Below the pieces are notes generated by a model that saw only the letters and a list, made by a program, of their open reading frames with translations, did not search any database and was not told the DNA's origin. Below are positions 23,789-35,573 of a stretch of 64,000 nt of DNA, piece by piece. The stretch's first letter is position 1. Each line of letters begins with the position of its first letter. This stretch comes from Oenanthe sinensis. Its lineage: Eukaryota; Streptophyta; Magnoliopsida; Apiales; Apiaceae. Location: NCBI GenBank assembly GCA_028671895.1, contig CM053813.1, forward strand, positions 10,478,001 to 10,542,000, read 5' to 3'. Made by a program: the position numbers and the translations under genes.

Positions 23789-25000
23789 TGTTTGAAATGA
23801 GAACTATAGAAACTATACCGGGGGTGAACGTATGGTTTAAACTTTTTGATTTTTGGCATAATGAATTATTTATCAAATCTTTGTAGCTTTTATAACTTAG
23901 CAGTGTTTGCTTGAGAATTGCGGAAATAAAACAAACACTCAAAATTTAAATTTCAAACTAATTGTATATTAGAATAAATTGCTACAAATCTGAGATTCTT
24001 GATATGAATCTAGTGTCTTGTTCTTGAAAGAAAAATTAGGTATGAAAACTATTCAACACACAAACTTGTGAAGCTGTGAACACTTACTAAATAGATAACA
24101 TGCCTTGAGTGCACATGCTTTCACAATCTGTTTTCTATAACTGGAAATAGACAAAACTACTTTACATTGTACACAATCTATTTCTAGCTAAGTTCTATGA
24201 CTTGACATTATGCTTCTTTCTGCTTTCTTCCTTCTGTCTTTCTCTTATTTTCTTTTCAAGCTTTATTATAGACTTATCATTATCTTCACAGGTTTGACTG
24301 ACGTGATCATGACAATGCATCAAATTACTTGTCTTATTCTTCTGCAAATTTCCTTGAAACTAGCTTCTTGAATCATCTGAATACTCAACTGATGTTGTTT
24401 CGAGAAGTCATGATATAGATTTCTTGACCGAGTACTTTTGAGACTTCTCGATTAGCTTTTAACTGATTACTTCTCGAATGTCTAGACTACTCAGTCAGTC
24501 TAGACTTCTCGAATGACTTGATTTCACAGACTTCTCGATTGACCCATTTCCTCAACTTCTCGATTGCTTCCTTAGCTAACTTTTCGATTTATTAATCTGG
24601 ACTTCTCGAATGTATATCATTTTCACACTACTTGATTGGCTTCAATTCTTTGACTTCTCAAATGAACACTTTTCGATCGAATATTGAGCCAATGAGTGTT
24701 TTGAAACTTCTCTACCAATTACACATGTGACTTCTCGAATAACTAGTTGTCTTGGGAGAATTCTCAGACTACATTCCTTATTTTTGAAAAAGTCTTCTTT
24801 GTCTAGATGTATGATTCAACTTGAATCTTCTATCAGACTTTATTCTCTAAATTTAATTATAATTTGGAATTACAATTTGATCATATTTCTATCTATAATA
24901 GTACATTAAAGTATCTAAGTCACCAACCTAATATAAAAAGTCTAAATGTGTTACAACAAGACAAGTACATTCAATACAGTAGGCTTGATTTGGTCCAACA
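23789..25000 (-). mobile_element. 5' LTR of the SIRE-like element
   Basis: 1212 bp with TGTTTGAAAT at 23789 and TGGTCCAACA at 25000, next to the PBS. The outer 90 bp are shared with the 3' LTR remnant at 6951-7027. The flank at 25001 is TCCCC; the opposite target site is lost with the 3' LTR. No coding content. Confidence 0.85.
24395..24745. repeat. Array of ACTTCTCGAATG motifs in the LTR
   Basis: About 13 copies of GACTTCTCGA(A/T)TG or variants occur in 350 bp, for example near 24440, 24468, 24502, 24531, 24556, 24580, 24601, 24651 and 24729. Spacing is 20-40 bp. The TCGAAT/TCGATT core is shared with the array in the left element (1604-2175). Confidence 0.8.
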
Positions 25001-26637
25001 TCCCCAATTAGTCGATTATATATAAGAATGATGGCTTCAATGTAAGAATGAGAGTTTTTACTCATTTTTTCTATTTATGTTATTTGCACATGGGCCACAT
25101 CTATATAGGTGGATCAACGTGTGTCCACGTTTGATTCCACGCTTTCACCGTAACTTTTTCTATCAAGTCAACTGGTCAACTCTAACGGAGTGTCATTATC
25201 CATTACTTATGTCGTACAAATGATATCCACATAACTAGAGTGAAGACTTTGATATATGAGTCCCACTTCAGTGATCACATTGATACTTAACCCAATTACA
25301 AAAAGAATGATAAATTAATTATATAATGAAGTTAAGGTCATAACCAAAGTTAAACATTTTTGAATCAGAAAAATGCAATAGGTGCAACTATATCAGCGGA
25401 AACTTCATCACCAAATATAAAAATTCATAACAAAAGTTGGTGGGGGGAAATTACACGAGGAGAATATTAACTGAGTACTAAATAAAAGAATTTTTCCATC
25501 ATCAAAATTGAAGGAAAGTCAATAGTATCACCAAAGTCATAGTTATGCATATTTGACTAAATATTATATAAGGGAATTTTTTTAACGCCAAAGTTGCCAC
25601 TAGATCATGCTCTAATGAAACAAAATAAGTTAATTCTAGCATAAAGTAAGTTATCAAACATCATTGTTATCATTACAGAAGAAACATAATTTATCTATAT
25701 TAAAGATAAACTTCTACTATGGAATGAAATCGCCGAAGTTGGCAATGGAGTTTAAGAAGAGTAAAAAAATATCTAGTTAAGTACTAAAATATTTTTACTC
25801 TACCTTTCTATAACCAAAGCTCAAAGAGGTCAACTTACACTTCAAAATATCAACCAATCTTCAATGACATATTTGATTTTATTAGTCAAATGATATTTAA
25901 TTAATATTTTGTTGCAAAATAATGGTGATAATTTAGCTTGAGTGATATTATTTAGAATTCATTTTAAATAAATACTGTTTATTAAAAATCACTAGTACTA
26001 TTTTATCAATTATTTGCCATTTAACTACATTTGTTTTACATTAGATTATCACACAATATGTTTATGAATCCATGTTTGGTGAAAGAAAAAAGGCCTTTCT
26101 CTAGTGTTACATCAAATTTTTCTTTGCATTAATTGTAAGTGCAACCCTCGAGCCAACTTTGGCAATCAAAGATTAAGTTAATAATTTATATTGTATTTTT
26201 ACTCTACCGCCAACTTTAGCGATGGGGTCGATTATAAGGGAAATGATAGAATTTACTTAGAATTATTTGTTAGTTACTTCATACGTCAACTTTGGTGGCC
26301 AAATCAATTCTATGATAAAAACTGCAAGAGACGCTATCATAAGCTAAGTAAAAGAAACTTTCAAAGAAGAAGATATCAACACTGTTGAAGAAGTAGTTGC
26401 TGTCAGAAAATACAAAAATGTTTGTTATATGTGATTACCCTATTTAATTTTTAATTAAAGTATAGTCAGTCCCAAAAAGACTAAGTTAAATAAATATATT
26501 ACCTAGGTCAAATAATGTTTTTCTTGTAATATCACTTACACAGTAAGTTTTGTAAGTAAAAATATATGACAGAATCATAAAAAATACTGTACTGTCTAGG
26601 CGACTTAGAACAAATGGACGTTGTAGAATTTCATTGA
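25001..26637. repeat. Intergenic DNA with scattered GCCAAAGTTGGC-like palindromes
   Basis: No gene is seen. A motif near CGCCAAAGTTGGCG recurs on both strands: about 25341, 25433, 25525, 25590, 25732, 26154, 26210 and 26284. Such clustered palindromic words resemble subterminal repeats of CACTA transposons, and TCTCTAGTG at 26099-26107 reads CACTAGAGA on the minus strand. No transposase or matching opposite end was found, so the class is only a suggestion. Confidence 0.4.
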
Positions 26638-26645
26638 TATGCGCA

Positions 26646-27312
26646 CAGGGACGGAACCAGGATCCTAAAGTAGGGTGGGTTTGACGAGTCATTAGCGAAG
26701 TTTCACGCGGCGATCACCGAGGACCCTTTATTTTGCTAATCAAGAAAAGACAGAAGCTGCAGTTACAGAACTTCTTATGGGTCTTAATTATATCTCAAGG
26801 TTTGGTAGAGAGTTTAATGATATAGCTTTCCAGGAGTTTTCATGTAGTGCTTTTAGCGATGATTATTCAGCCTACAAGAATAACTTCATTCCTACTGCGG
26901 CGAACCGCACATCTTAAAACTAGTTTTTGTCAGGCCTCGCTTATATAAACAGAAATAGTTTATAAAAGGGTTCTCTGTTGATGAAATAGGTAGCAGGTTT
27001 TCCTGTGTTTCAAGAGAGCTTTTCAGTGGCTAGAAAACATTCTTCAAGCTTGGGAGTAATGGTGTGCATTAAGACAGACACATTAATTACGACAAAAATC
27101 AGTCTTCCAACACTTTTTATTCTGTTTAAAAGATTGTTAGCCTTTCTGCCAGTGTGTAGGGGTGGCGTTGAGATCACAAATGCAAATCATGCTCATGTGT
27201 CCGAAGAACATACGCCTGACATGCACTATGGAGAAAAACATGCTCAGTAGTTTTTTTTTTAAATTTACCATGGGCTTAAGCCCAGGGAAGCCCTTTACTA
27301 CTTACGTCCCTG
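26646..27312. mobile_element. Non-autonomous hAT-type element with perfect 8-bp target duplication
   Basis: Ends are CAGGGACGGAACC at 26646 and ACGTCCCTG at 27312, the CAGGG(G/A)CGGA terminus of a large plant hAT group. They are flanked on both sides by TATGCGCA (26638-26645 and 27313-27320), an exact 8-bp target duplication as expected for hAT. 667 bp long. No transposase is recognisable; short ORFs inside (27005-27250) look like chance. The GGGCTTAAGCCC near 27270 is a palindrome often seen close to these termini. Confidence 0.85.
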
Positions 27313-27320
27313 TATGCGCA

Positions 27321-29168
27321 TGCACAAGTCTACCAAAGTCATTGACGATGTAAATGTAACTATTCATGACAATAACTCTAACTAACAACAATATTCAAGA
27401 AGCAGTTGACATCAGTTTTCTCATGACAGTGAACTTGGCGCTAAGAAGATATTTGAAGACAACAAGTTTGGTGATAGTACATTTGATGAAGATTGCAACA
27501 GTGGGTTTGACACAATTGTTAAAGAGACTTCTATAGTGCATTCTTGACAACAAGTTTGGTGGTTTTTCTAATAACAATATTCATTGACAGCAAACTTGAG
27601 GAGAAAAGACGCAGTCACAACATGGAAGCTAAAAACATGACAATGCCTTTAGTTAATTGACAGTCTGTTTCAAGTAGTATGATTCAAAAGTGAAGCACAT
27701 GGATTTCTTTGAAAACTTTTCAATCCTCTCAAGTCTACAACTACAACTTGAGATAGCACATAGATAAAGATAAAGAATTCAAGGGAGTTAAATAAAATCA
27801 GCACAATTCAAGGGATAACTTTATCTAAAATTAGAATACTTCTAATTCTACTTTAGAAAAACACATTTCTTTCATTAGAGATATTATAGGATCACAAGTA
27901 AAGTGCACATTTGAATGAGAAATGTGTGTCCTTATAAACATAATTTCTCATAGCATTTTACTTTTAACCTTTGAGAACTAAATTCTTGTATTCTCTTTCA
28001 AGCACCTGTAAACAATAACTATTCTTTGTCATTGAACACTATTTTAATTTTTAATATTTAAAAGAAAGTGTAGTGTTGCATTCATCTTTCCCACTCCTTC
28101 TAGAACTCTCATAGGACTTAACAACATTGTTATGACAGACAAACCAACTGTCAAGGGTAAGTCTATTATAAAATTCAAGGATAATACATTGAACATTAAA
28201 TAGTGTACAAGGATGAAGATCGGGAAGAAACTGTTTATATCCTACTCCTAAATTAAACAGCCAAGAAAATACAAAGAATCTTAAAAGGCAGGATAAGGGT
28301 TAAGAAGAACATGGAAGAAAAAAAGGACACACAAAGATCGATTGATCAAATACTGGTTGATGATGATCGATTGAAAACAAATATAAATTTTATATACTAG
28401 AAGTCATTTATCCAAATCCTTTTATTAGAAATAAAAAAATCCTAAAAAATTGAAAATTGAAATAGCAAATAGAAAAGATGGGCAAGGAAGAAAAATTAAT
28501 TGAGCTTTGTGTAAAAAGAAACAAAGTTATATCTTCAAATCCATCATACAAACCTTTTTTATAGAAAAACCTACAGGCTTTAAGTTGATTGTTGAATTGA
28601 ATTTTAAGGACTTTTCTACCTACCAAATTGCAACACTTTACAAATGAGACATAATGGTAGTTAGCTCAGTCCATGAAGATAAACCTAGATCTGCTTTAGA
28701 ATTTAAAGGTTTCTTGTAATAAAAAGTTGATGAAGATCTTGTTGTAGATATCATAAAAAAAATCAAAACTAAAGTTAGGACTATCTCACGAGTAAAATTT
28801 AGAATGAAAGATGGATTACGTGAAGTCCAAGTTATGAAAAAAAGGGAATATCTAGCTGGTTTAAAAATTAAAGTAATGAGTATCTTTCTCTCATATATCT
28901 TAAATACCATTATGGAGGACCTTCAAGATAATATTTAATTTGACATTGAAAAAACTATATGTTGGAACTGCTAACAGTACATGAACTATATATTTTTAAT
29001 AATGTTCTAAAAAATGGGAATCAAAATTAATTAGTAAAGTAATCGAGTAATCGGTGATTAATTGAAGGAAATTTAATTTAATAAATAATAATATATAATT
29101 ATATTTAAATACTGTCAAATTATTTTGTATTATTTTTATATTATTTCGTAATATTTCGATGCACGGAT
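27321..29168. other. AT-rich intergenic DNA without recognised gene
   Basis: I see no gene. 27390-27610 repeats the word ACAACAAGTTTGGTG several times in diverged form. 28590-28910 has a short coding-like plus-strand stretch (DEDLVVDIIKKIKTKV, FRMKDGLREVQVMKKREYL) interrupted by stops, possibly an old retroelement ORF but not identified. The last bases before the Tekay element read ATTTCGATGCACGGAT. Confidence 0.5.
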
Positions 29169-32100
29169 TGTAACGACCACAAATTTCGTATTATTTTTAC
29201 TTTATTTAATTGTTACAATACCCTATCTCCTATAATTTATTTATTGGTGAAAAATATTATTTTTGAGGCTTAATATAGAAATGGAATTTAATATGTGACG
29301 AGAGAATTATTTTGGAGGTAATAATTATTAGTGGTGACAATTATAAAAAATGAAACAAGTGGTATATGCAAATGGAATTTGGACTTGCATTAAATTATTT
29401 GGGCTAGTAATTGTTAATGGATTAAGTATTTAATTGTTTTGGACTTGTATTAAGTTAGTGGCCCAAATTTATTTTATTAGGTATAAGAAGGAGAGAAAGG
29501 AGAGGGGGAAGAAGATGGGGGTGGGGCCCATTATTTTGATTTTTTTATTTTATTAAATGGAGTGGTTTTTAAACGAAAAATAAAAATAGTATAAGGAATA
29601 TTTTATTTTGAATTAAAATTTATTAGACTTGAATATTATTTTGGGACTAGATTAAATACCCACTTTATTTTATTTATGAGGTTTGGGTATTGAAATTGTT
29701 TTAGTAGATTAAATTGAGATAGATGTTCCGGATAATTGTATTATTTAAGATTATTAATTAGAAACCGGAATTAATGGATTATGGAAGGAAATTAATTTAA
29801 ATTTCCTATTATGGTTATTAAATTTTTAGTCTACTTATTTGTAGAGCTTCTAAAAATAGTGGAACCCAGTTCGATTCGGAGTTAGCCGAAGGGTAAAGAT
29901 TAAATCTGTATTTATTAATAGTTGCTGCTTGCCTCCTATATTAGATAAGTATATTTCCACTTTATTTTCTCAAGCTTGTTATTGTTCTATGGAATGATTG
30001 ATTGGAAGCCTGCATAATTGTTGCGATTAAATATTATTGGATGAGATGTGGTATCTAAATTATTATATTGTGGATCGAGAAATAGTTGTCATCGTGAATT
30101 AGAATTGTTATATTCTAATTGAAATATTGTGTTGAGCCTTGTTTCGGAGCCTATCTTTTGGCATCTTTTAAAATATTATTTCCAAGCAGAGTACTTGATT
30201 TCTATTAATTAGAGCCTTACTTTCTTTTAAAAGGCGTTGACCTATTTTCAAAATATCAATATTTAGCTACTCCCTTTTTAAAAAAAAATGAAACTCATTT
30301 ATTTTCTAAATGGTTTTAAAGACTCAAAGCATGGATTTATATTCTTAATTTTACAAAAATATTCCATATTTCTTCTTGATATATTTAACTCTCGACTATT
30401 CGATGTTTTAGAAAATTGTTATTAAAATGATTTTACTTATATTTTCAAAGACTCTGTGTGAGATTTTAAATCTTCAATTATTATATTCAGAAAAATATTA
30501 TTTTGAGAAATATTGAGAAACTCAAAACCTATATTTAGGGAGGTGATTTGTTTTTTCCTATTTATAGGAGTATTATTTCTTTAATTATAAACCTTTTCTT
30601 TTCAAGATTTAAAGTATATGGATTAGTTTGGCTTCCTATAATAGGGAGTTGACTTAGTGTGTGAGTTCAACAAGATATTTAATGAAAGTTGATTTTCAAA
30701 TGCATTTGATGCAGGAAAAATATTTTGAGATATAGAAAAGGTATATTTTGAGATGATATTTGAAAACTCTGGTTAATTATTGCCTTCGGGCACTTGATAT
30801 ATTGGTACCTAATTGTACCAGGGTTGTAAGGAGCTCAAGGATGAAATAATTTTCCCTTGAGGTGAAAGAGTCCCCGAAAACTAGCTAATATTTAGTGGTA
30901 ATTTTAGTTATGATCAAGCTGCAGGTTATCACCGCTAGCGGTATCAGGATAAGGGCTGATCTCCCTATTCAATATCATGAGTTTATGGAGGACCAGTTGA
31001 ATTTGAAAAGATATATCTTGAAGTATTGAAATGATAAAGTATGTTTTAAATAGTGACTTTATTTTTTAGATATTTTCTATTATTAAAGAGTTCATCAGAG
31101 TTGCTATCACTGTTGCTTTTTTAAATGATGAGTATTGAGAGGATACTCATGGAATTTTTGTTAAAAGGTAAATTATTACCTATTTTGATATGATAAAGTA
31201 TATTTTGAGCAGTGATATGATTATTACCTTATTGTTAAAATTTCATCTCAGCCAGTTTAACTGTTGTTTATACCTGTTGAGTTATTTCCTTATGATGAAG
31301 TTCCCTATCATTTATAGTTATCTACCCTAGCTGAGATTTTGGTTTTGATATTTATTGTTTCATCGTAATATCCTATTATTTACTCCTAGATTTATACTTG
31401 TTGAGCTTTGTTCGCTCAAACCCCCATGTTACATCCTTACAAAGAAGTGGGAGATAACTAAGGGCAAGGGGAAGCTTTAGAGCTTCTGTTGAGTTGCCGG
31501 GAACTAGTTATTATATTCTCTATGTTGTTCTGGCTTACTATTGAATGGCCATATTGAGCATTTGTTTTGTATTCTGAGTATGTATTCAGAACTTGAGTGC
31601 AAGACTGTGTAGGGTTTCGTGACACAAACGCAGCGGAATAAATGCAAAAATAAATCAAAATAGTGAAACCCTCCGCAGGATCCATGCGAAAATAAAAGAT
31701 TTAATTCGGAGATAAAGAATAAATACCTTTAGAAGCTTTAACAGTTCATTAATGGAAGATTAATGGAGGTCCAAACCTTGTTTAATCACCACGTATCCCG
31801 CTCTCGCGATCTACGCTCTACGGTATCCACACGAACACTTTTCATGAAGGATTGATGTGTACTAGCGCCCGAAAACTTCTTCTCTCTCTATCTTCCTCCT
31901 CTCTCAGAGCGGCTAGGGTTTTTTGTAAAATCTCTATTTTATTAAATCAGCCCATAAAGAGATTATATAGAGAGAGGAATAAGTTTTCTAATTATAATCC
32001 AATTATAATTAATACTAATCCAAAATTCTAAATTATTTAATTAAGTCTCACTTAATTAATTAATTATTAATTTTGGAATTAGTTTAAGTAATTCATTTAT

Positions 32101-33253
32101 TCTATTTATATAATTAATTAAGTCATACTTAATTAATATCATAAATAAAATAAATTACTTATTTAATTTAAATTATTTCTCCTTCAAGCGTTCTTTGTGT
32201 GTGACCCTGTAGGTTATTATTACGTTGGCAACAATTTTAATATCTAATTAAAATTGTAAACAATGAGCGGCATCTAGTAATACATCATTGCTACCCAAGT
32301 AATAATAATAAATCGGTGATTCGATTAAGCCTTTCGTGAATAATGTTCCATGTAATATAATCCCTTTAATCTTGATATTATAGATTAAACTCAAGGCATG
32401 TCTCGTGTCATCCTCTTCATAATTTAATCTTTATTTTCTTGATCGATGAGTAGACTATTAAAATCAAATCAACATTTGAGCACGGCCGTGCATTTCATAG
32501 TCTCACTCAAACAAGAGGCCAATAATATCACTCCTAAAATTAGGAGGATTAAATCCCATCTAGATCATTCATATTTCTCATACGATTCATAATATACCCA
32601 ATGTCCACTTTTATCATCACCCGGTCAAAGGTAACTTTTAATGTAATCAAAGTATATTAATTCTCGTATAGAAATATAATGATTTCAGGTCTAAGGATCA
32701 TTACACCATTATCACAGTGAGAATTACTTATGACACTTACTTAACATGTAGAATCTCACGGCGGGTCATTCCAGTGCCATGCATTGATACATGCACTTAT
32801 GTTCTTGACTTTAGTATCCCCATACCTATGACCAATGAGATGTGGTCATCTGTCAAGAAACATACTAGTCTTTGTGCATTATTATTGTCCTTAAATAATA
32901 ATATTCGACTAGGGAATTTTAGGAATAAGATACTATTCATATAATCTCATTTTTAAGTCACATACTTAAAGATATATAATACGTATCAAAATTCCAAGGA
33001 CATTTATTATGCTTTCAATTTATTACGCAGTAAATAAAACATAATAAATAATAATCAATAAAACATAATCCTTAATAATAAATATTTTCCTTAAAATATA
33101 AAAAGTATTGTCTCTAGAGCATAATTACTAACAGATTGTAACATAATTATAATTGTGGAGATGTAAGGGCTTTAAGGCCTGTATGTTGAGATTTATGGTT
33201 TACAGTTCGATCATGGCACCTAATCCGCTAACCCCGGATTTCGGGTCATCACA
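29169..33253 (+). mobile_element. 5' LTR of the outer Tekay element (interrupted)
   Basis: Starts TGTAACGACCACAAATTTCG and ends TCGGGTCATCACA, directly before the PBS. It includes a 1526-bp antisense solo LTR at 31608-33133; without it the LTR is about 2.55 kb. Compared with the 3' LTR it lacks about 0.9-1.0 kb: at about 29480-29525 it passes from TTATTAGGTATAAGAAGG into AGAAGATGG, skipping what lies at 51920-52870. This removes the TATA box context and part of the leader. Confidence 0.9.
31608..33133 (-). mobile_element. Antisense Angela-type solo LTR
   Basis: 1526 bp from TGTAGGGTTTCGTGAC to ATTACTAACA, that is TG...CA on both strands, flanked by GACTG (31603-31607) and GATTG (33134-33138), a 5-bp target duplication with one change. 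The intact site is seen in the other Tekay LTR (GAGTGCAAGATTGTAATA at 54951). The right 585 bp match the LTR arms at 13399-14610. No internal region, so it arose by LTR-LTR recombination or conversion. Confidence 0.95.
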
Positions 33254-33256
33254 GGT

Positions 33257-33268
33257 TGGTATCAAAGC
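33257..33268 (+). other. Primer binding site of the outer Tekay element
   Basis: TGGTATCAAAGC follows the LTR end by three bases, one mismatch from the initiator Met tRNA complement TGGTATCAGAGC. Confidence 0.85.
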
Positions 33269-33468
33269 TATAGTTATATTCTTAGGATATAGAAATCCTA
33301 GGAATGTAGTGTGGCGTAGTTATTGATATATTAGAGCTTGAAGACTCTTATAGAATTTTGTTTGGGGTTTAAGATGTTTATGATTACGATCCTAGTTATG
33401 TGTGAACCTTAAGTATAGTGTTGACTTGAGGTAGATATTGACTTATTTACTTTGGTTATATGTTATAG

Positions 33469-34640
33469 ATGTCTTCTGCTTAGTTTTTTGGTTCTTATTG
33501 GGATGGTTATGACAAGGGTCTGGGTGGAGGATTACCCAGATACTTTGCTTCTGATTCAGATCTTGATAGTGATCCTTTGATTGAGATTTGTCTTTTGGAT
33601 AGTGATTCTGATTCATCTATCCAGATTTTTGAGGCACCTACTCCTCTATTAGTGGACTTAGTCACTCATCCGTATGTTATTGATCTAGTGACTCCTACTA
33701 GGAAGAGTAGTGTTGAGGTTGTTCCTATGTCAGCAACTGTTTCTATTGGGCTGACTTCTTTGTCTACTGAGTTGGTTGCTTCTGAAAGTTTGATATCCCC
33801 TCAGGATTCTTTATCTGAGATATTGCATCACTAGAAGTGAGTAATGTGCTAGTTTTTTATGAGGTCTGCATGCTTGTAGCGGATCGATACCAGTTTACTT
33901 CTTTTTACACTAGGAAGACTATAGGTCCTACTAAGGAGCATTTGTACTCTCTTGTTACCTGTCATGGTTTGTCTGAGCGTATGTCAGCGATGAGCTTGCC
34001 TATTTCTGCTCTTGTTCCTATATAGCCAGTTAGTGGGGCTGTATTTGTAGATATTGTGGTGATTCCTGCACCGGTCTATGTTCAGGCTTCTACTGAGCTT
34101 ACTATTCTAGATATTCATGTTTCTGAGATTGGATATTGTGGTAGTGATGGTGTTGCACTGCTTGTTTCTGCGATACCAGTTTCCAGCTTTGCACCTAGCG
34201 GTGTTGTTTTTGTTACCCCTCCTACTTCTAAGGGTGGATTGACTTCGGGTGCTGATATGGTCCCGATGAGTTTATATCATGATCTTTATGTTCGACATAA
34301 GTGGTTTCAGGCTCGTTATGACGAGATTTTTCAGACTCATGAGAATCTTCTTCAGTACTTATCTATTCCAGATCCTAGAGATGTACATCAGGGTTGTAGT
34401 ACCCTGGTTCGAGATGCTTAGATGGAGATAGTCCACCAGATTTTTATTTCTATTCTAACAAGCATTCAGTCTGCGATAGGGAGATTCCCATCATCTAGTT
34501 CTGGTTTGGTTGACTCTAAGGCAGTTAGACGTATTGTGTCACAGGCTACAATACAGTTCGACCACTAGTTGGTGATATCTTCCGTGCTGGCTAGACATGG
34601 TACATTCTTTTCTGACCTTAGTATTGTGATTTGATTACCT
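33469..34640 (+). pseudogene. Accessory ORF upstream of gag, outer Tekay element
   Basis: An ORF-like region lies between the PBS and gag. From the ATG at 33469, which directly follows a TTATATGTTATAG acceptor-like sequence, frame 1 is open to 33834 apart from one TAG at 33481 (DSDSDSSIQIFEAPTPLLVD). After a shift near 33835 it continues in frame 3 with stops at about 34025 and 34421 (HDLYVRHKWFQARYDEIFQ, HENLLQYLSIPDPRD). It is Ser/Asp/Pro/Val-rich, then helical. I do not recognise a domain. The inner Tekay element has a shorter ORF in the same place (40987-41388), so this is probably a lineage feature. Confidence 0.5.
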
Positions 34641-35573
34641 TTTCTGAGGGATTCTATTTATACTGACCCTCATATATCCTATGTTGTGTTGTTTCTTATT
34701 TGTTAGCCAGAGACGACATGTGCTTTTGGGATTGTTGAGTTCATAGATGTACATATACCAAGAGATTTCAGATATTTTGTTTTGACAGCAGTCTAGATGT
34801 GATCTCAGTAGTCTAGATGTTATCTTTTCAAACTTTTGTGGTGACTAATACACCCAGTATTATATTGATGTATTCGTATCGAGATCTGACGGGTGGATAG
34901 TTCTGGTGTACTTTGACTCAACTTTGTATATATTCTAGATATTTTGATCATGTGGATCATTACTTGAATATATTGTTCATATCAGTATTTCATTTCCAGC
35001 ATGTCTATATTATTGTTCTTTCAGATATATTCTGTTTCAGATTACTCTGTGTTACCTATCAGATGACATGCATACTTTACGGTACTTTTGCTTTAACCAA
35101 AGATTCAATTTTCAAAACCTTCGACTATTTTCAAAACGAGATTTTAGAAAACAAATGTTATACTTGTTAAAAAGATTTTCCAAAATAAAAGACATTTTCT
35201 TTTAAGATTTTCAAACCCATAAACTATTTTCTAAAAAAAATGTTTTCAAACCTTGTTAAAACCTGGAACCCTGTTGTTTTCAAACTGATTTCTAAATATC
35301 TAAGCCAAATTTCTTTTCCAAAAGAGTTAATTATTTTAACTTTAGATAAACCCTGTTCTGGGGTGGATATTTCGAAAAGTTTGATCTTTGGTATTACAAA
35401 ACTCTGAGTTTATCTCTAAGGGAAATTTTCTTTCGTGTATGGCTTCGGAAAGCTAGTTGAATCTTGAACATTTGGTTATTGCTATTGTTATCCATTCTAT
35501 TGATTCAGAATGGAATTTTCAGTTGAGTTTGATTCTGTTGATTGAATTATTGAAATTCTTCTTATCAGTAAAC
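34641..35573 (+). other. Untranslated stretch before outer gag
   Basis: About 930 bp of T-rich leader with only short frames. The last bases before gag, TTCTTCTTATCAG then TAAACG and ATG, look like a splice acceptor six bases before the gag start. Confidence 0.4.
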
